A DNA stretch of 64,000 nucleotides from CAVORB01 sp963736235 (GTDB taxonomy: Bacteria > Pseudomonadota > Gammaproteobacteria > Chromatiales > Chromatiaceae), in the NCBI GenBank assembly GCA_963736235.1, contig CAVTOR010000031.1, positions 248,001-312,000 on the forward strand. The letters are read 5' to 3'. Within the stretch, counting starts at the first letter, position 1, and every line of letters starts with the position of its first letter. The notes beneath the pieces were generated by a model. It worked only from the letters and a program-made list of their open reading frames with translations. It made no database searches and was not told the origin of the DNA. Position numbers and translations under genes: made by a program. This document shows, piece by piece, positions 1 to 7,567 of this stretch.

Positions 1-169
1 AGTGCTCCGCGTGGTCGAGGGTGGCGGATTCCCCGGTAGTGCCGACGGCGACGATCGCGGAGGTCCCCTCCGCGACGTGGAAGTCCACCAATCGGCGCAG
101 AGCATCGTCATCGACACGACCATCGTCGTGCATGGGGGTGATCAGGGCAACGATACTTCCGCGGAACAT
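1..169 (-). CDS. dapA: 4-hydroxy-tetrahydrodipicolinate synthase, N-terminal fragment cut by window edge
   Basis: Reading the minus strand from the ATG at 169 gives a peptide starting MFRGSIVALITPM and continuing through a VGTTGESATL segment. These are the first beta strand and the GTTGE loop of the DapA aldolase family. The enzyme condenses pyruvate with aspartate semialdehyde in cytoplasmic lysine and meso-diaminopimelate synthesis. Only about 56 N-terminal residues are present; the gene continues off the left edge. It is divergent from gcvR and bcp, an arrangement common in gammaproteobacteria, which supports the call. Confidence 0.88.
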   Translation of the reverse strand, partial: MFRGSIVALITPMHDDGRVDDDALRRLVDFHVAEGTSAIVAVGTTGESATLDHAEH

Positions 170-338
170 GGCGAGACTCCGGCAATGCGGAAAATTCCGC
201 ATATTATCTTGCGCCGTTCAGGAAACACAACCCGCCGCCGGGCAAGTCGTCGGTCTCATCCGCCTTTTCGGGGGTGGCTGAGCCCATGCTACACTCACGG
301 CATTGCAGCTCCCGATACGACCCCCTGTTCCTCGATTC

Positions 339-878
339 ATGGCCACGCAGAAGACTTACCTCGTGATCTCAGCCCTGGGTGAGGATCACCCCGGCATCGT
401 CAACCAGCTGTCCAAGGCAATCCTGGAGCATGGCTGCAACATCGAGGACAGCCGCATGACGGTGCTCGGCGGTGAGTTCGCGGCCATGCTACTAGTGGAG
501 GGGAAATGGAACACCCTGGCCAAGGTGGAGAACGCCCTGCCCGAGCTTCAGCGTCAGCTGGGCATGACCATCATCTCAAAGCGCACCGGACAGCGCGCCG
601 CGGGCAACAATCTGCTGCCCTACGCGGTGGACGTGGTCTCCATGGACCACCCCGGTATCGTCAACAAGCTGGCAGGCTTCTTCGCCGACCGCAACATCAA
701 CATCGAAGACATGGCTACCAGCACCTACGCGGCAGCCCACACCGGCACGCCCATGTTCTCGGTACACATGACCGTCGGCATACCCGCTGACATCCACATC
801 GCGGCCCTGCGCGAGGAGTTCATGGACTACTGCGACGGCCTGAATCTGGACGCCGTGCTCGAGCCCCTGAAGGGGTGA
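339..878 (+). CDS. gcvR: GcvR-type ACT-domain regulator of the glycine cleavage system
   Basis: About 179 residues forming two tandem ACT domains. The first begins VISALGEDHPGIVNQL and the second VVSMDHPGIVNKL, each with the DHPG ligand-site signature. In enterobacteria GcvR binds GcvA and represses the glycine cleavage operon in a glycine-dependent way; no GcvA is seen here. I start at the ATG at 339 (MATQKTYLVIS) rather than an upstream in-frame GTG-type start at 303, because the ACT fold begins immediately after it. It lies 49 bases before bcp, on the same strand, and is probably co-transcribed with it. Assignment to GcvR rather than a generic ACT protein rests on the dapA and bcp neighbours. 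Confidence 0.85.
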   Translation: MATQKTYLVISALGEDHPGIVNQLSKAILEHGCNIEDSRMTVLGGEFAAMLLVEGKWNTLAKVENALPELQRQLGMTIISKRTGQRAAGNNLLPYAVDVVSMDHPGIVNKLAGFFADRNINIEDMATSTYAAAHTGTPMFSVHMTVGIPADIHIAALREEFMDYCDGLNLDAVLEPLKG

Positions 879-927
879 GGGAGCACATGGCCGCCATCGG
901 TTACGAGAGTGGAGACAATGAACGCCT

Positions 928-1404
928 ATGAGCCTGAAGATCGGCGAACCCATCCCTGACATCGAGGTCGCGCTCACGGGCGGACGCACCGCGCGCCTGT
1001 CGGATTTTCGCGGCAGGCATCTCGTCCTCTACTTCTATCCCAAGGCGAGCACCCCGGGCTGTACCCAGGAGGGGCAGGACTTTCGAGACGCCCACGATGC
1101 CTTCGCCGCGGCCTCAGCCACCATCCTCGGCGCCTCCCGGGACGGTATCAAGGCCCAGGAGAACTTCAAGGCCAAGCAGGCCTTCCCGTTCGACCTGGTA
1201 TCCGACGCGGATGAAGCCCTCTGCCGGATGTTCGACGTCATCAAGCTCAAGAAGATGTACGGGCGGGAGTCCCTGGGGGTGGAGCGCAGCACTTTCCTCA
1301 TCGACGCCGACGGCGTGCTTTGCCGCGAATGGCGCAAGGTAAAGGTCAAGGGCCACGTCGATGAGGTCCTGTCGGCGGTCAGGGAACTCCCCGGCAGCGC
1401 CTGA
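928..1404 (+). CDS. bcp: Peroxiredoxin of the Bcp/PrxQ family
   Basis: A 158-residue thioredoxin-fold peroxidase that reduces hydrogen peroxide and organic hydroperoxides in the cytoplasm. The peroxidatic site is clear: YFYPKASTPGCTQEG, with the peroxidatic Cys near residue 45. Many Bcp proteins have a resolving Cys five residues later (CTxEAC); here that position is Q or D. A second Cys occurs near residue 92 (EALCRMF). It may therefore work as a 1-Cys or atypical 2-Cys enzyme. The gene follows gcvR, as in many gammaproteobacteria. Confidence 0.9.
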   Translation: MSLKIGEPIPDIEVALTGGRTARLSDFRGRHLVLYFYPKASTPGCTQEGQDFRDAHDAFAAASATILGASRDGIKAQENFKAKQAFPFDLVSDADEALCRMFDVIKLKKMYGRESLGVERSTFLIDADGVLCREWRKVKVKGHVDEVLSAVRELPGSA

Positions 1405-1491
1405 GCGATCCTCCGGACCGCGATCGGGCGACATCACCAAAGCCCCTTTCCATTATCCTGCAGCGCACCGCCGCGCCGCCGTTTCTCCTGG

Positions 1492-2916
1492 ATGACGATG
1501 ATCAAACGCGACAACAACAAGCGCCGCCTTTTCGTGCTCGACACCAACGTGCTCATGCACGACCCTACCGCCATATTCCGTTTCCAGGAGCACGACATCT
1601 TTCTCCCCATGGTAGTGCTCGAGGAGCTCGATCGCGGCAAGAAGGGCATGTCCGAGGTGGCGCGCAACGTGCGCCAGGTGAGCCGATTTCTCGACCAGCT
1701 CATGACCGGTTCGGGCAAGGAGGAGATCGACGCCGGTCTCCCCATCCATCCGCTGCGTGAGAACCTCGGCGGGCACGTGCTCCCCGCCACGGGACGCCTG
1801 TTCTTCCAGACCTCGCCGCTCGACGTGCGTCTGCCCAGCACCCTGCCGGGCAACAACGTCGACAACACCATCCTCGGCACCGCCCAGGCCCTGCAGGAAA
1901 GCCATCCCGAACGCACGGTGATCGTCGTTTCGAAGGACATCAACCTGCGCATCAAGGCTGCGGTCCTCGGCATTCCCGCCGAAGACTACTCGAACGACCA
2001 GGTCCTCGACGACGTCAACCTGCTCTACACCGGCCAGACCGAGCTGCCCGGAGACTTCTGGGACAGCCACGACCGGACGGTGGAGGCATGGAAGGAGGAG
2101 GGCCGCACCTTTTACAAGATCAGCGGCCCCGACGTGGCGGACTGGTACCCGAACCAATGCCTCTACCTGGAGGGGGACGAGTCTTTCGAGGCCATGGTGC
2201 GCGAGAAGCGCTCCGAGACCGATGCCATCATCGAGCTGGCGGAGGACTACCGGCCGCACCGTCACAATGTCTGGGGCATCACCGCGCGCAACCGCGAACA
2301 GAACTTCGCGCTCAACATGCTCATGGACCCGGACCTGGACTTCGTGACCCTGCTGGGCACGGCCGGTACCGGCAAGACCCTGTTGGCGCTCGCGGCCGGC
2401 CTCTCGCAGGTGCTCGACCGCAGCATCTACCGCGAGATCATCATGACCCGGGTCACCGTACCGGTGGGGGAGGACATCGGCTTCCTGCCCGGCACGGAGG
2501 AAGAGAAGATGACCCCTTGGATGGGTGCCCTGATGGACAACCTGGAGGTCCTGACCCAAACCGAAGGCGGCGAGTGGGGCCGGGCCGCAACCAATGATCT
2601 GCTACGCAACCGCATTCGCATCCAGTCCCTCAATTTCATGCGCGGGCGCACCTTCCTGCACAAGTACATCATCCTCGACGAGGCCCAGAACCTGACCGCA
2701 AAGCAGATGAAGACCCTGATCACCCGGGCCGGTCCCGGCACCAAGATCATCTGCCTGGGCAACATCGCCCAGATCGACACCCCCTACCTCACCGAGACCA
2801 CTTCCGGGCTGACCTATGTCGTCGACCGCTTCAAGCACTGGCCCCACAGCGGGCACATCACGCTGATCCGAGGCGAGCGCTCGCGGCTGGCGGACTTTGC
2901 CTCGGAGGAACTCTAG
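1492..2916 (+). CDS. PIN domain-PhoH family ATPase
   Basis: A 474-residue protein. The N-terminal PIN-like nuclease domain (about residues 10-150) begins RLFVLDTNVLMHDP, with the acidic LDTN motif. The C-terminal PhoH P-loop domain has Walker A GTAGTGKT near residue 288 and a Walker B ILDEAQN near 396. PIN-PhoH proteins are thought to couple RNA unwinding to ribonuclease cleavage in the cytoplasm. The length matches the YlaK-like long form, not the shorter E. coli PhoH or YbeZ. An ATG two codons downstream is an alternative start. The name PhoH is historical; a link to phosphate starvation is not shown here. Confidence 0.9.
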   Translation: MTMIKRDNNKRRLFVLDTNVLMHDPTAIFRFQEHDIFLPMVVLEELDRGKKGMSEVARNVRQVSRFLDQLMTGSGKEEIDAGLPIHPLRENLGGHVLPATGRLFFQTSPLDVRLPSTLPGNNVDNTILGTAQALQESHPERTVIVVSKDINLRIKAAVLGIPAEDYSNDQVLDDVNLLYTGQTELPGDFWDSHDRTVEAWKEEGRTFYKISGPDVADWYPNQCLYLEGDESFEAMVREKRSETDAIIELAEDYRPHRHNVWGITARNREQNFALNMLMDPDLDFVTLLGTAGTGKTLLALAAGLSQVLDRSIYREIIMTRVTVPVGEDIGFLPGTEEEKMTPWMGALMDNLEVLTQTEGGEWGRAATNDLLRNRIRIQSLNFMRGRTFLHKYIILDEAQNLTAKQMKTLITRAGPGTKIICLGNIAQIDTPYLTETTSGLTYVVDRFKHWPHSGHITLIRGERSRLADFASEEL

Positions 2917-2976
2917 ACGCGATTCGCAGTCCCCCGAATTACAACCAACAATCGAACCACCAGAGGAGAGCATCGC

Positions 2977-3396
2977 ATGAAAATATCTATCGCCCTGGCC
3001 GCCCTCGGCCTGCTGATGTCTTGCATAACCGCCGTCGCCGGCGACAAGCTCGACGTGGTCTATCATGTCTCGGAGGCCGAGAAGGTGCCTTTCGTGCTGG
3101 GCAATATCCAGAACCATATCGACGGCGCCGGCGGGCCGGAGAAGGTACATATCGTGCTTGTCGCTCACGGGCCGGCAGTCAATGCCTTCAACGACATCGA
3201 GGCGACCGACCGCGTCCGCACCGGCATGGAGAAACTGCGCGGCCAGGGCGTCGAGCTGGAGATGTGCGGCAACACCTTGAAGGGTTTCGGCGTGACCCTG
3301 GATGAGCTGCTGCCGGGATTCGTCGAGGTCAGCCAGGGCGGGGTGACCCGGATCGGTGAGCTACAGTCACAGGGCTACGTCTACATTCGACCCTGA
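2977..3396 (+). CDS. Periplasmic DsrE-like protein
   Basis: A 139-residue protein. A signal peptide covers about residues 1-22 (ISIALAALGLLMSCITAVAG). The mature part reads DKLDVVYHVSEAEKVPFVLGNI and then VHIVLVAHGPAVNAF, the layout of the DsrE/DsrF sulfur-relay fold. One Cys sits near residue 94 in LEMCGNTLKG, the position usually occupied by the active-site Cys of this fold. A good ribosome site (GAGGAG) precedes the ATG. Its stop overlaps the next ATG by one base, so the two are translationally coupled. Exported DsrE-like proteins occur in sulfur oxidisers; the substrate is unknown. Confidence 0.8.
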   Translation: MKISIALAALGLLMSCITAVAGDKLDVVYHVSEAEKVPFVLGNIQNHIDGAGGPEKVHIVLVAHGPAVNAFNDIEATDRVRTGMEKLRGQGVELEMCGNTLKGFGVTLDELLPGFVEVSQGGVTRIGELQSQGYVYIRP

Positions 3397-3791
3397 TGGG
3401 CGATCCGCGGGCCGCGGATGGGATCGAGCGCTTCGTGCGGGAGGTGCTCGGATGCACCTGCTCGCCGGCGGTTTTTGACCGCATCGAAACGGGTCCCTCG
3501 CCGTGCCGCGAGTTCCCTCAGGGCGTCAGGCGCATCGCCATCGGCGGGCGTCTGCTGATCTATCTTGCCGACAGGGAACGGGCGGAGAGTCCGTCCGCCA
3601 TGGCGAAGCTGGTGCGGTGTGGCCTGGCCGAGCGCGACCGCCTCGGCATGAATCGTTTCCGGTTGGTGATCGCGACGGACGAAAGTGACCGCGCTACGGA
3701 TCGCATCAAGCTGCTATTCGAGCAAACGCCGGGTATCGACGACAGAACCCATCTGCACCTGGTTGACCGTTCCGCGGTTGCGGGCTTGTGA
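3396..3791 (+). CDS. Conserved hypothetical protein with N-terminal CxC motif
   Basis: A 131-residue protein that starts on the last base of the preceding dsrE-like stop codon, so coupling is likely. Near residue 20 it has VLGCTCSPAVFDRI, a Cys-Thr-Cys pair, with further Cys residues near 37 and 75. There is no signal peptide or membrane segment. The CTC-x2-VF pattern recalls small uncharacterised proteins that could bind metal or an iron-sulfur cluster, but no family was recognised with certainty. Its pairing with a periplasmic DsrE-like gene hints at sulfur or redox metabolism. Confidence 0.6.
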   Translation: MGDPRAADGIERFVREVLGCTCSPAVFDRIETGPSPCREFPQGVRRIAIGGRLLIYLADRERAESPSAMAKLVRCGLAERDRLGMNRFRLVIATDESDRATDRIKLLFEQTPGIDDRTHLHLVDRSAVAGL

Positions 3792-3936
3792 GCCGCCGCC
3801 GAGGCGCAGGCCGAAAGTAAGCCGGGCACGGCCCTCACCATCCACGCGGCCGAATTCCTTGATCTGATCGCTTGGCGGGTCGCCGAGAATCTGCTAATTA
3901 GCTTCAGGTTAATCGCAAATCCGGGGAAGACCTTCC

Positions 3937-4962
3937 ATGACCTCCGAGAATCCCCCCGTACAAGGCCCCACCCGGGCGGACCTGGTCGATCGTTTTGGGC
4001 GACGGATCACCTATCTTCGCCTGTCGGTCACCGACCGTTGCGACTTCCGCTGCGCCTACTGCATGGACCCGGACCAAAGGTTTGCGCCGCGCGACGCGGT
4101 GCTGACGCTGGAAGAGCTCCGGCGCGTCGCGGGGCTATTCGTGGACCTGGGCGTCCGCAAGGTCCGTCTGACCGGCGGCGAGCCGCTGGTGCGGCGCAAC
4201 CTGACCTGGCTGATGCGTGAGCTCGGCGCCCTGCCCGGCCTGGATGAGCTCGTCATCACCACCAATGGCTCCCGCCTCGCGGCCATGGCACGGGAGGTCC
4301 GAGACGCCGGGGTCAAACGCATCAACATCAGCCTCGACAGCCTGCGCCCGGAGCGTTTTCGCGCCATCACCCGCACCGGAGACCTGAACCTCGTGCTGCG
4401 CGGCATCGATGCGGCGATCGCGGCGGGGTTCGAGCGCATCAAGCTGAACGCGGTGATGATGCGCAACCGCAACCACGACGAGGTCTGCGACCTGGTCGAT
4501 TTCGCGGTGCGCAAGGGGATCAACATCAGTTTCATCGAGGAGATGCCGGTTGGCCGGATTGGCGGCCACGATCGCTCCGAGGTTTTCTACTCCAGCGCCC
4601 AGATCCAGGCCGACATCACCCCGCGGTTCGAGCTGGTACCCACCACGGAAACGACCGGAGGCCCTGCCCGCTACTTCCGCATACCGGATACCGAGACCCG
4701 CGTCGGCTTCATCTCGCCCCACAGCCACAACTTCTGCGCCGACTGCAACCGGGTGCGGGTCACCACCGAGGGCAGGCTGCTGCTGTGCCTGGGGCAGGAG
4801 CACTCGCTCGACCTGCGCGAAATCCTCAGGAAGGAGCCGGACGACGACGAACCGCTGCGGTCTGCCATCCTCTCAGCCATGCAGATCAAACCCGAGGGCC
4901 ACCAATTCGAGCCCGGCGGGCACTCGGTCACGCTGCGCCACATGAACCTCACGGGGGGGTGA
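3937..4962 (+). CDS. moaA: GTP 3',8-cyclase (molybdenum cofactor biosynthesis protein A)
   Basis: A 341-residue radical SAM enzyme that makes the cyclic pyranopterin precursor in the first step of molybdenum cofactor synthesis. The SAM-cluster motif CDFRCAYC is at about residues 36-43, followed by LTGGEPLVR (SAM binding) and ITTNGS. The second iron-sulfur site uses NFCADCNRVRV plus a Cys about 14 residues on. The protein ends in a Gly-Gly tail (HMNLTGG), which is required in MoaA. No other moa gene is next to it. An upstream gap of about 145 bases carries no recognised moco riboswitch. A thioredoxin-fold gene starts 16 bases downstream. Confidence 0.95.
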   Translation: MTSENPPVQGPTRADLVDRFGRRITYLRLSVTDRCDFRCAYCMDPDQRFAPRDAVLTLEELRRVAGLFVDLGVRKVRLTGGEPLVRRNLTWLMRELGALPGLDELVITTNGSRLAAMAREVRDAGVKRINISLDSLRPERFRAITRTGDLNLVLRGIDAAIAAGFERIKLNAVMMRNRNHDEVCDLVDFAVRKGINISFIEEMPVGRIGGHDRSEVFYSSAQIQADITPRFELVPTTETTGGPARYFRIPDTETRVGFISPHSHNFCADCNRVRVTTEGRLLLCLGQEHSLDLREILRKEPDDDEPLRSAILSAMQIKPEGHQFEPGGHSVTLRHMNLTGG

Positions 4963-4978
4963 TGGCCGCGCCGCAGTC

Positions 4979-5509
4979 ATGAGCGGGGCACAGGCGCGCA
5001 AACGACCCTGGGGCTCACGCCTCTGGTATCGCGCCGGCCAACTTCTGTTGATCTTAGGCGTCTTCGCGGCCGTAAGCTGGTGGCGTTCCGCGCCGCTGGC
5101 GCACGGTGACGCGCCCGCGCTGAACGGACAACTGGTCGGGACCGGGGAATCGTTCAACCTCGCCGACCTGCGGGGGCAACCGGCGCTGGTCCACTTCTGG
5201 GCCAGTTGGTGCCCGGTATGCGGCCTGGGCAACGGCACGATCGACGCCATCGCCGAGGATTACCCGGTCATCACCGTCGCCATGCAGTCGGGCAGTCCCG
5301 CCGAAATCGTCGGCTACATGAAGAACGAGGGCCTTTCCTTCCCCGCGATACCGGACCCGCACGGCGAGCTTGCCAGCCGCTGGGGAGTCCGAGGCGTGCC
5401 GACCAGCTTCGTGCTCGACGGCGACGGACGCATCCGTTTCGCGACCGTCGGCTACACGACGGGGATCGGCCTGCGGGGCCGCCTGTGGACCGCGCGACAC
5501 CTCGACTGA
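4979..5509 (+). CDS. Membrane-anchored thioredoxin-fold disulfide oxidoreductase
   Basis: A 176-residue protein. One N-terminal membrane segment (about residues 20-36, AGQLLLILGVFAAVSWW) anchors a periplasmic thioredoxin domain. The active site is WASWCPVCG, a CPVC form of the CxxC motif, near residue 78, and the cis-proline loop is RGVPTSFVL. Proteins of this type (TlpA, ScsD or DsbE-like) reduce or isomerise periplasmic disulfides, for example in cytochrome c maturation. No ccm genes are nearby, so the partner is unknown. It is probably co-transcribed with moaA. Confidence 0.85.
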   Translation: MSGAQARKRPWGSRLWYRAGQLLLILGVFAAVSWWRSAPLAHGDAPALNGQLVGTGESFNLADLRGQPALVHFWASWCPVCGLGNGTIDAIAEDYPVITVAMQSGSPAEIVGYMKNEGLSFPAIPDPHGELASRWGVRGVPTSFVLDGDGRIRFATVGYTTGIGLRGRLWTARHLD

Positions 5510-5542
5510 CAGCCTCGGAGGACGAACCTGGCGACACGCAAC

Positions 5543-5580
5543 TTGCTCGCGGCAACGCGCTGAATATAATGCCCTATATT
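5543..5580 (+). promoter_or_regulatory. Sigma-70-like promoter with palindrome over the -10 region
   Basis: TTGCTC at 5543-5548 and TATAAT at 5565-5570 are separated by 16 bases, a near-consensus promoter for the zinc-ribbon gene at 5611. A palindrome AATATA-ATGCCC-TATATT (5563-5580) covers the -10 box and start region, a place where a repressor would block transcription. Palindromes of this kind suit ArsR-type or similar dimeric repressors; that is inference. Confidence 0.5.
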
Positions 5581-5610
5581 AGCGTTTATCGATATATCTG
5601 GAGGATCAAG

Positions 5611-5868
5611 ATGCCAACTTACGACTACCGCTGCGACGCCAACGGTCGAGTGCTGGAGGTCAACCACCGCATGAGCGAGCTTGTTGCCACCTGGGGAGAG
5701 CTCTGCGCACGCACCGGCGTCGAGCCGGGAGACACCCCCGCCAGCAGCCCGGTCCATCGTCTCGCCACCGGTGGAAGCGTCATCTCGAGCAACAGCCTCG
5801 GTAGCGGGTCGGCACCCGCTTGTGGCACGGGCGGCTGTTGTCCCGGCGGCATGTGCGGTCTCGGGTAA
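5611..5868 (+). CDS. FmdB-like zinc-ribbon protein
   Basis: An 85-residue protein starting MPTYDYRCDANG, the standard opening of FmdB-type zinc-ribbon proteins. The first ribbon is incomplete: the single early Cys is followed by LEVNHRMSE, which replaces the usual CxxC. The C-terminal tail is rich in Cys and Gly (CGTGGCCPGGMCGLG), giving four Cys that could bind metal. An in-frame extension upstream to 5206 is rejected because it overlaps the preceding gene and an excellent ribosome site (GGAGG, 10 bases before) precedes this ATG. The function is unknown; it could be a small metal-binding regulator. Confidence 0.75.
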   Translation: MPTYDYRCDANGRVLEVNHRMSELVATWGELCARTGVEPGDTPASSPVHRLATGGSVISSNSLGSGSAPACGTGGCCPGGMCGLG

Positions 5869-5926
5869 CCGTTTCCCCCACCCGGCCTCCCGGGTCCGTT
5901 ACGCTCGGGCACGCCGCCCGAGCGCC

Positions 5927-6250
5927 TCAATCCATGTAGACCTTCTCCTTCAAGACCTCGGGCTCGTACACGAACGGCGTGCCGAGCTCAGCCAGTCGGA
6001 ACAGATCGAATATCCGGTGACCGTTGACGTCGAGGACGCGCAGGTCGTCCGTCTCGTGCAGGTCCTGGACCACGGTCTGGAAATGCCCGCCATACTTGCG
6101 CTCCACCTCCGCCACGGAAAGCTCGTAGGCCATGAACTTCTCGACCCCCTTGGCCTTTAGCTTGCCGAGAAAGACATCGTCATCCGGTTCCTCGTGCGAG
6201 GACAAGACCACCATGGGTCCGCTACCCGCAAACAGCATCAAAGCCTTCAT
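5927..6250 (-). CDS. Small conserved cytosolic protein, function unknown
   Basis: A 107-residue protein, MKALMLFAGSGPMVVLSS at the N-terminus, with no membrane segment or signal peptide. A conserved-looking central block reads DLHETDDLRVLDVNGHRIF. Proteins of this shape occur in sulfur-oxidising and purple proteobacteria, but I know of no function. It is convergent with the zinc-ribbon gene and sits upstream of, but on the same strand as, the DegS-type gene cluster. Confidence 0.65.
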   Translation of the reverse strand: MKALMLFAGSGPMVVLSSHEEPDDDVFLGKLKAKGVEKFMAYELSVAEVERKYGGHFQTVVQDLHETDDLRVLDVNGHRIFDLFRLAELGTPFVYEPEVLKEKVYMD

Positions 6251-6381
6251 CGTCTAGCACCTCCGTCTCGTTCGTCACCAGGTTCGCCTCAATTATCGGG
6301 CAGAAAAGGCCCGCGCGCGCGCCTCTCGGACCGGCGTGCAAGGGCGGGTACCCGATTCCGCTGCCACCGGTCTGGAGGGCT

Positions 6382-7539
6382 CTAGGGAAACGCGGATCCG
6401 GAAGTCCGGCCTCTGACCCCGGTCGGCCCGCTTGCGCCCAGCACGACGGGAACCGTCATGATCTCGCCGCCGCGGTAGATCACCAACTCCACCTCATCGC
6501 CAACACCATAGTGCTCCAGCAGCGCGACCAGCCCGTCCACGTCCACCGCGGGTTTGCCGTCGACCGCGAGAATCACGTCCCCCAGCAGCACCCCGCCTTC
6601 GGGGGTCAGGGCCGTGCCCTTGAGTCCCGCCGCTTCCGCCGCGGAGCCCGGTTGCACACGCAGCACCAGAACACCCGCGACACCCGCACCCTCGAGCAGC
6701 CGCTCGCTCATCGCGTCATCGACGGTGATGCCGAGGGAGGGACGAACGTACCCACCCTCGGCGACCAAGCGCGGCACAACGCGGTTCACGGTGTCCACTG
6801 GAATGGCGAAGCCGATACCGGCGGAGGCCCCCGAGGGGCTGTAGATCGCGGTATTGATTCCGATGAGACGCCCCGCGCTATCAATGAGCGGTCCGCCCGA
6901 GTTTCCGGGATTGATGGCGGCGTCGGTCTGGATCAGGTGCTCGATGGCCCGCCCGTCCTCGGCCAGGATGCTGCGATCCAGCGCCGAGATCACCCCCGTT
7001 GTCAGCGTGTAGTCAAGACCGAACGGATTGCCAATGGCGAACACCTTCTGGCCTACCTTGAGGTCATGGCTGGTGCCGACGGGGACCGGGGCAGGGAGAG
7101 AAATCGGAACGTCGATGCGCAGCACCGCGAGGTCGTGCTCAGGGCTCGCGCCGACCATCACCGCATCGTAAGCGCGCTGATCGGCAAGGCGGACGTGGGC
7201 GGACTGCACACCCTCGATCACGTGGTAATTGGTCACGACGTGTCCCTGTTCATCCCAGATCACGCCGGAGCCCGTTCCCGGCTGGAGCTCCATCAGATTC
7301 CTCGTCCAAAGGTCCAGGACCTGGCGCGTGGTCGTGATGTAGACCACGGATGGGCTAATCGCCTCGAAGATCGCGATCGTCGCCTGTTCGTCCATAGCCA
7401 GGTCGCCCCTGGGCGTGATCGCCCGCGGCTCCGCCCGGTATGACATCAGCAAGCCGGCAACCCATGGCCGCGCCAGCAAGGCCACTAGGAAGAAGATTAC
7501 GAACCAGAAGAGGAAACGCGAAAGGGCGAAGGCGTGCAT
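6382..7539 (-). CDS. DegS/HtrA-type periplasmic serine protease with PDZ domain
   Basis: A 385-residue protein. One N-terminal membrane segment (about residues 8-30) anchors a trypsin-like domain with the full triad: His in TNYHVIEG (about 105), Asp in EHDLAVLRI (about 134) and Ser in NPGNSGGPL (about 213). A single PDZ domain (about 270-370) follows, with LGITVDDAMSER at its start. One PDZ plus a membrane anchor fits DegS or AlgW, which sense misfolded outer-membrane proteins and start the RseA/sigma-E cascade. No rseA or rpoE is nearby, so the exact role is inferred. The last gene of a four-gene minus-strand run. Confidence 0.88.
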   Translation of the reverse strand: MHAFALSRFLFWFVIFFLVALLARPWVAGLLMSYRAEPRAITPRGDLAMDEQATIAIFEAISPSVVYITTTRQVLDLWTRNLMELQPGTGSGVIWDEQGHVVTNYHVIEGVQSAHVRLADQRAYDAVMVGASPEHDLAVLRIDVPISLPAPVPVGTSHDLKVGQKVFAIGNPFGLDYTLTTGVISALDRSILAEDGRAIEHLIQTDAAINPGNSGGPLIDSAGRLIGINTAIYSPSGASAGIGFAIPVDTVNRVVPRLVAEGGYVRPSLGITVDDAMSERLLEGAGVAGVLVLRVQPGSAAEAAGLKGTALTPEGGVLLGDVILAVDGKPAVDVDGLVALLEHYGVGDEVELVIYRGGEIMTVPVVLGASGPTGVRGRTSGSAFP

Positions 7540-7567
7540 GTATGCGGCCGCGTAGACAAAGGTCCGC

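Noticed and set aside
5206..5868. A 220-residue protein covering the thioredoxin-like gene's 3' part and the zinc-ribbon gene
   Set aside because: The first half is an out-of-frame shadow of the thioredoxin-fold gene; the real start is at 5611 behind GGAGG.
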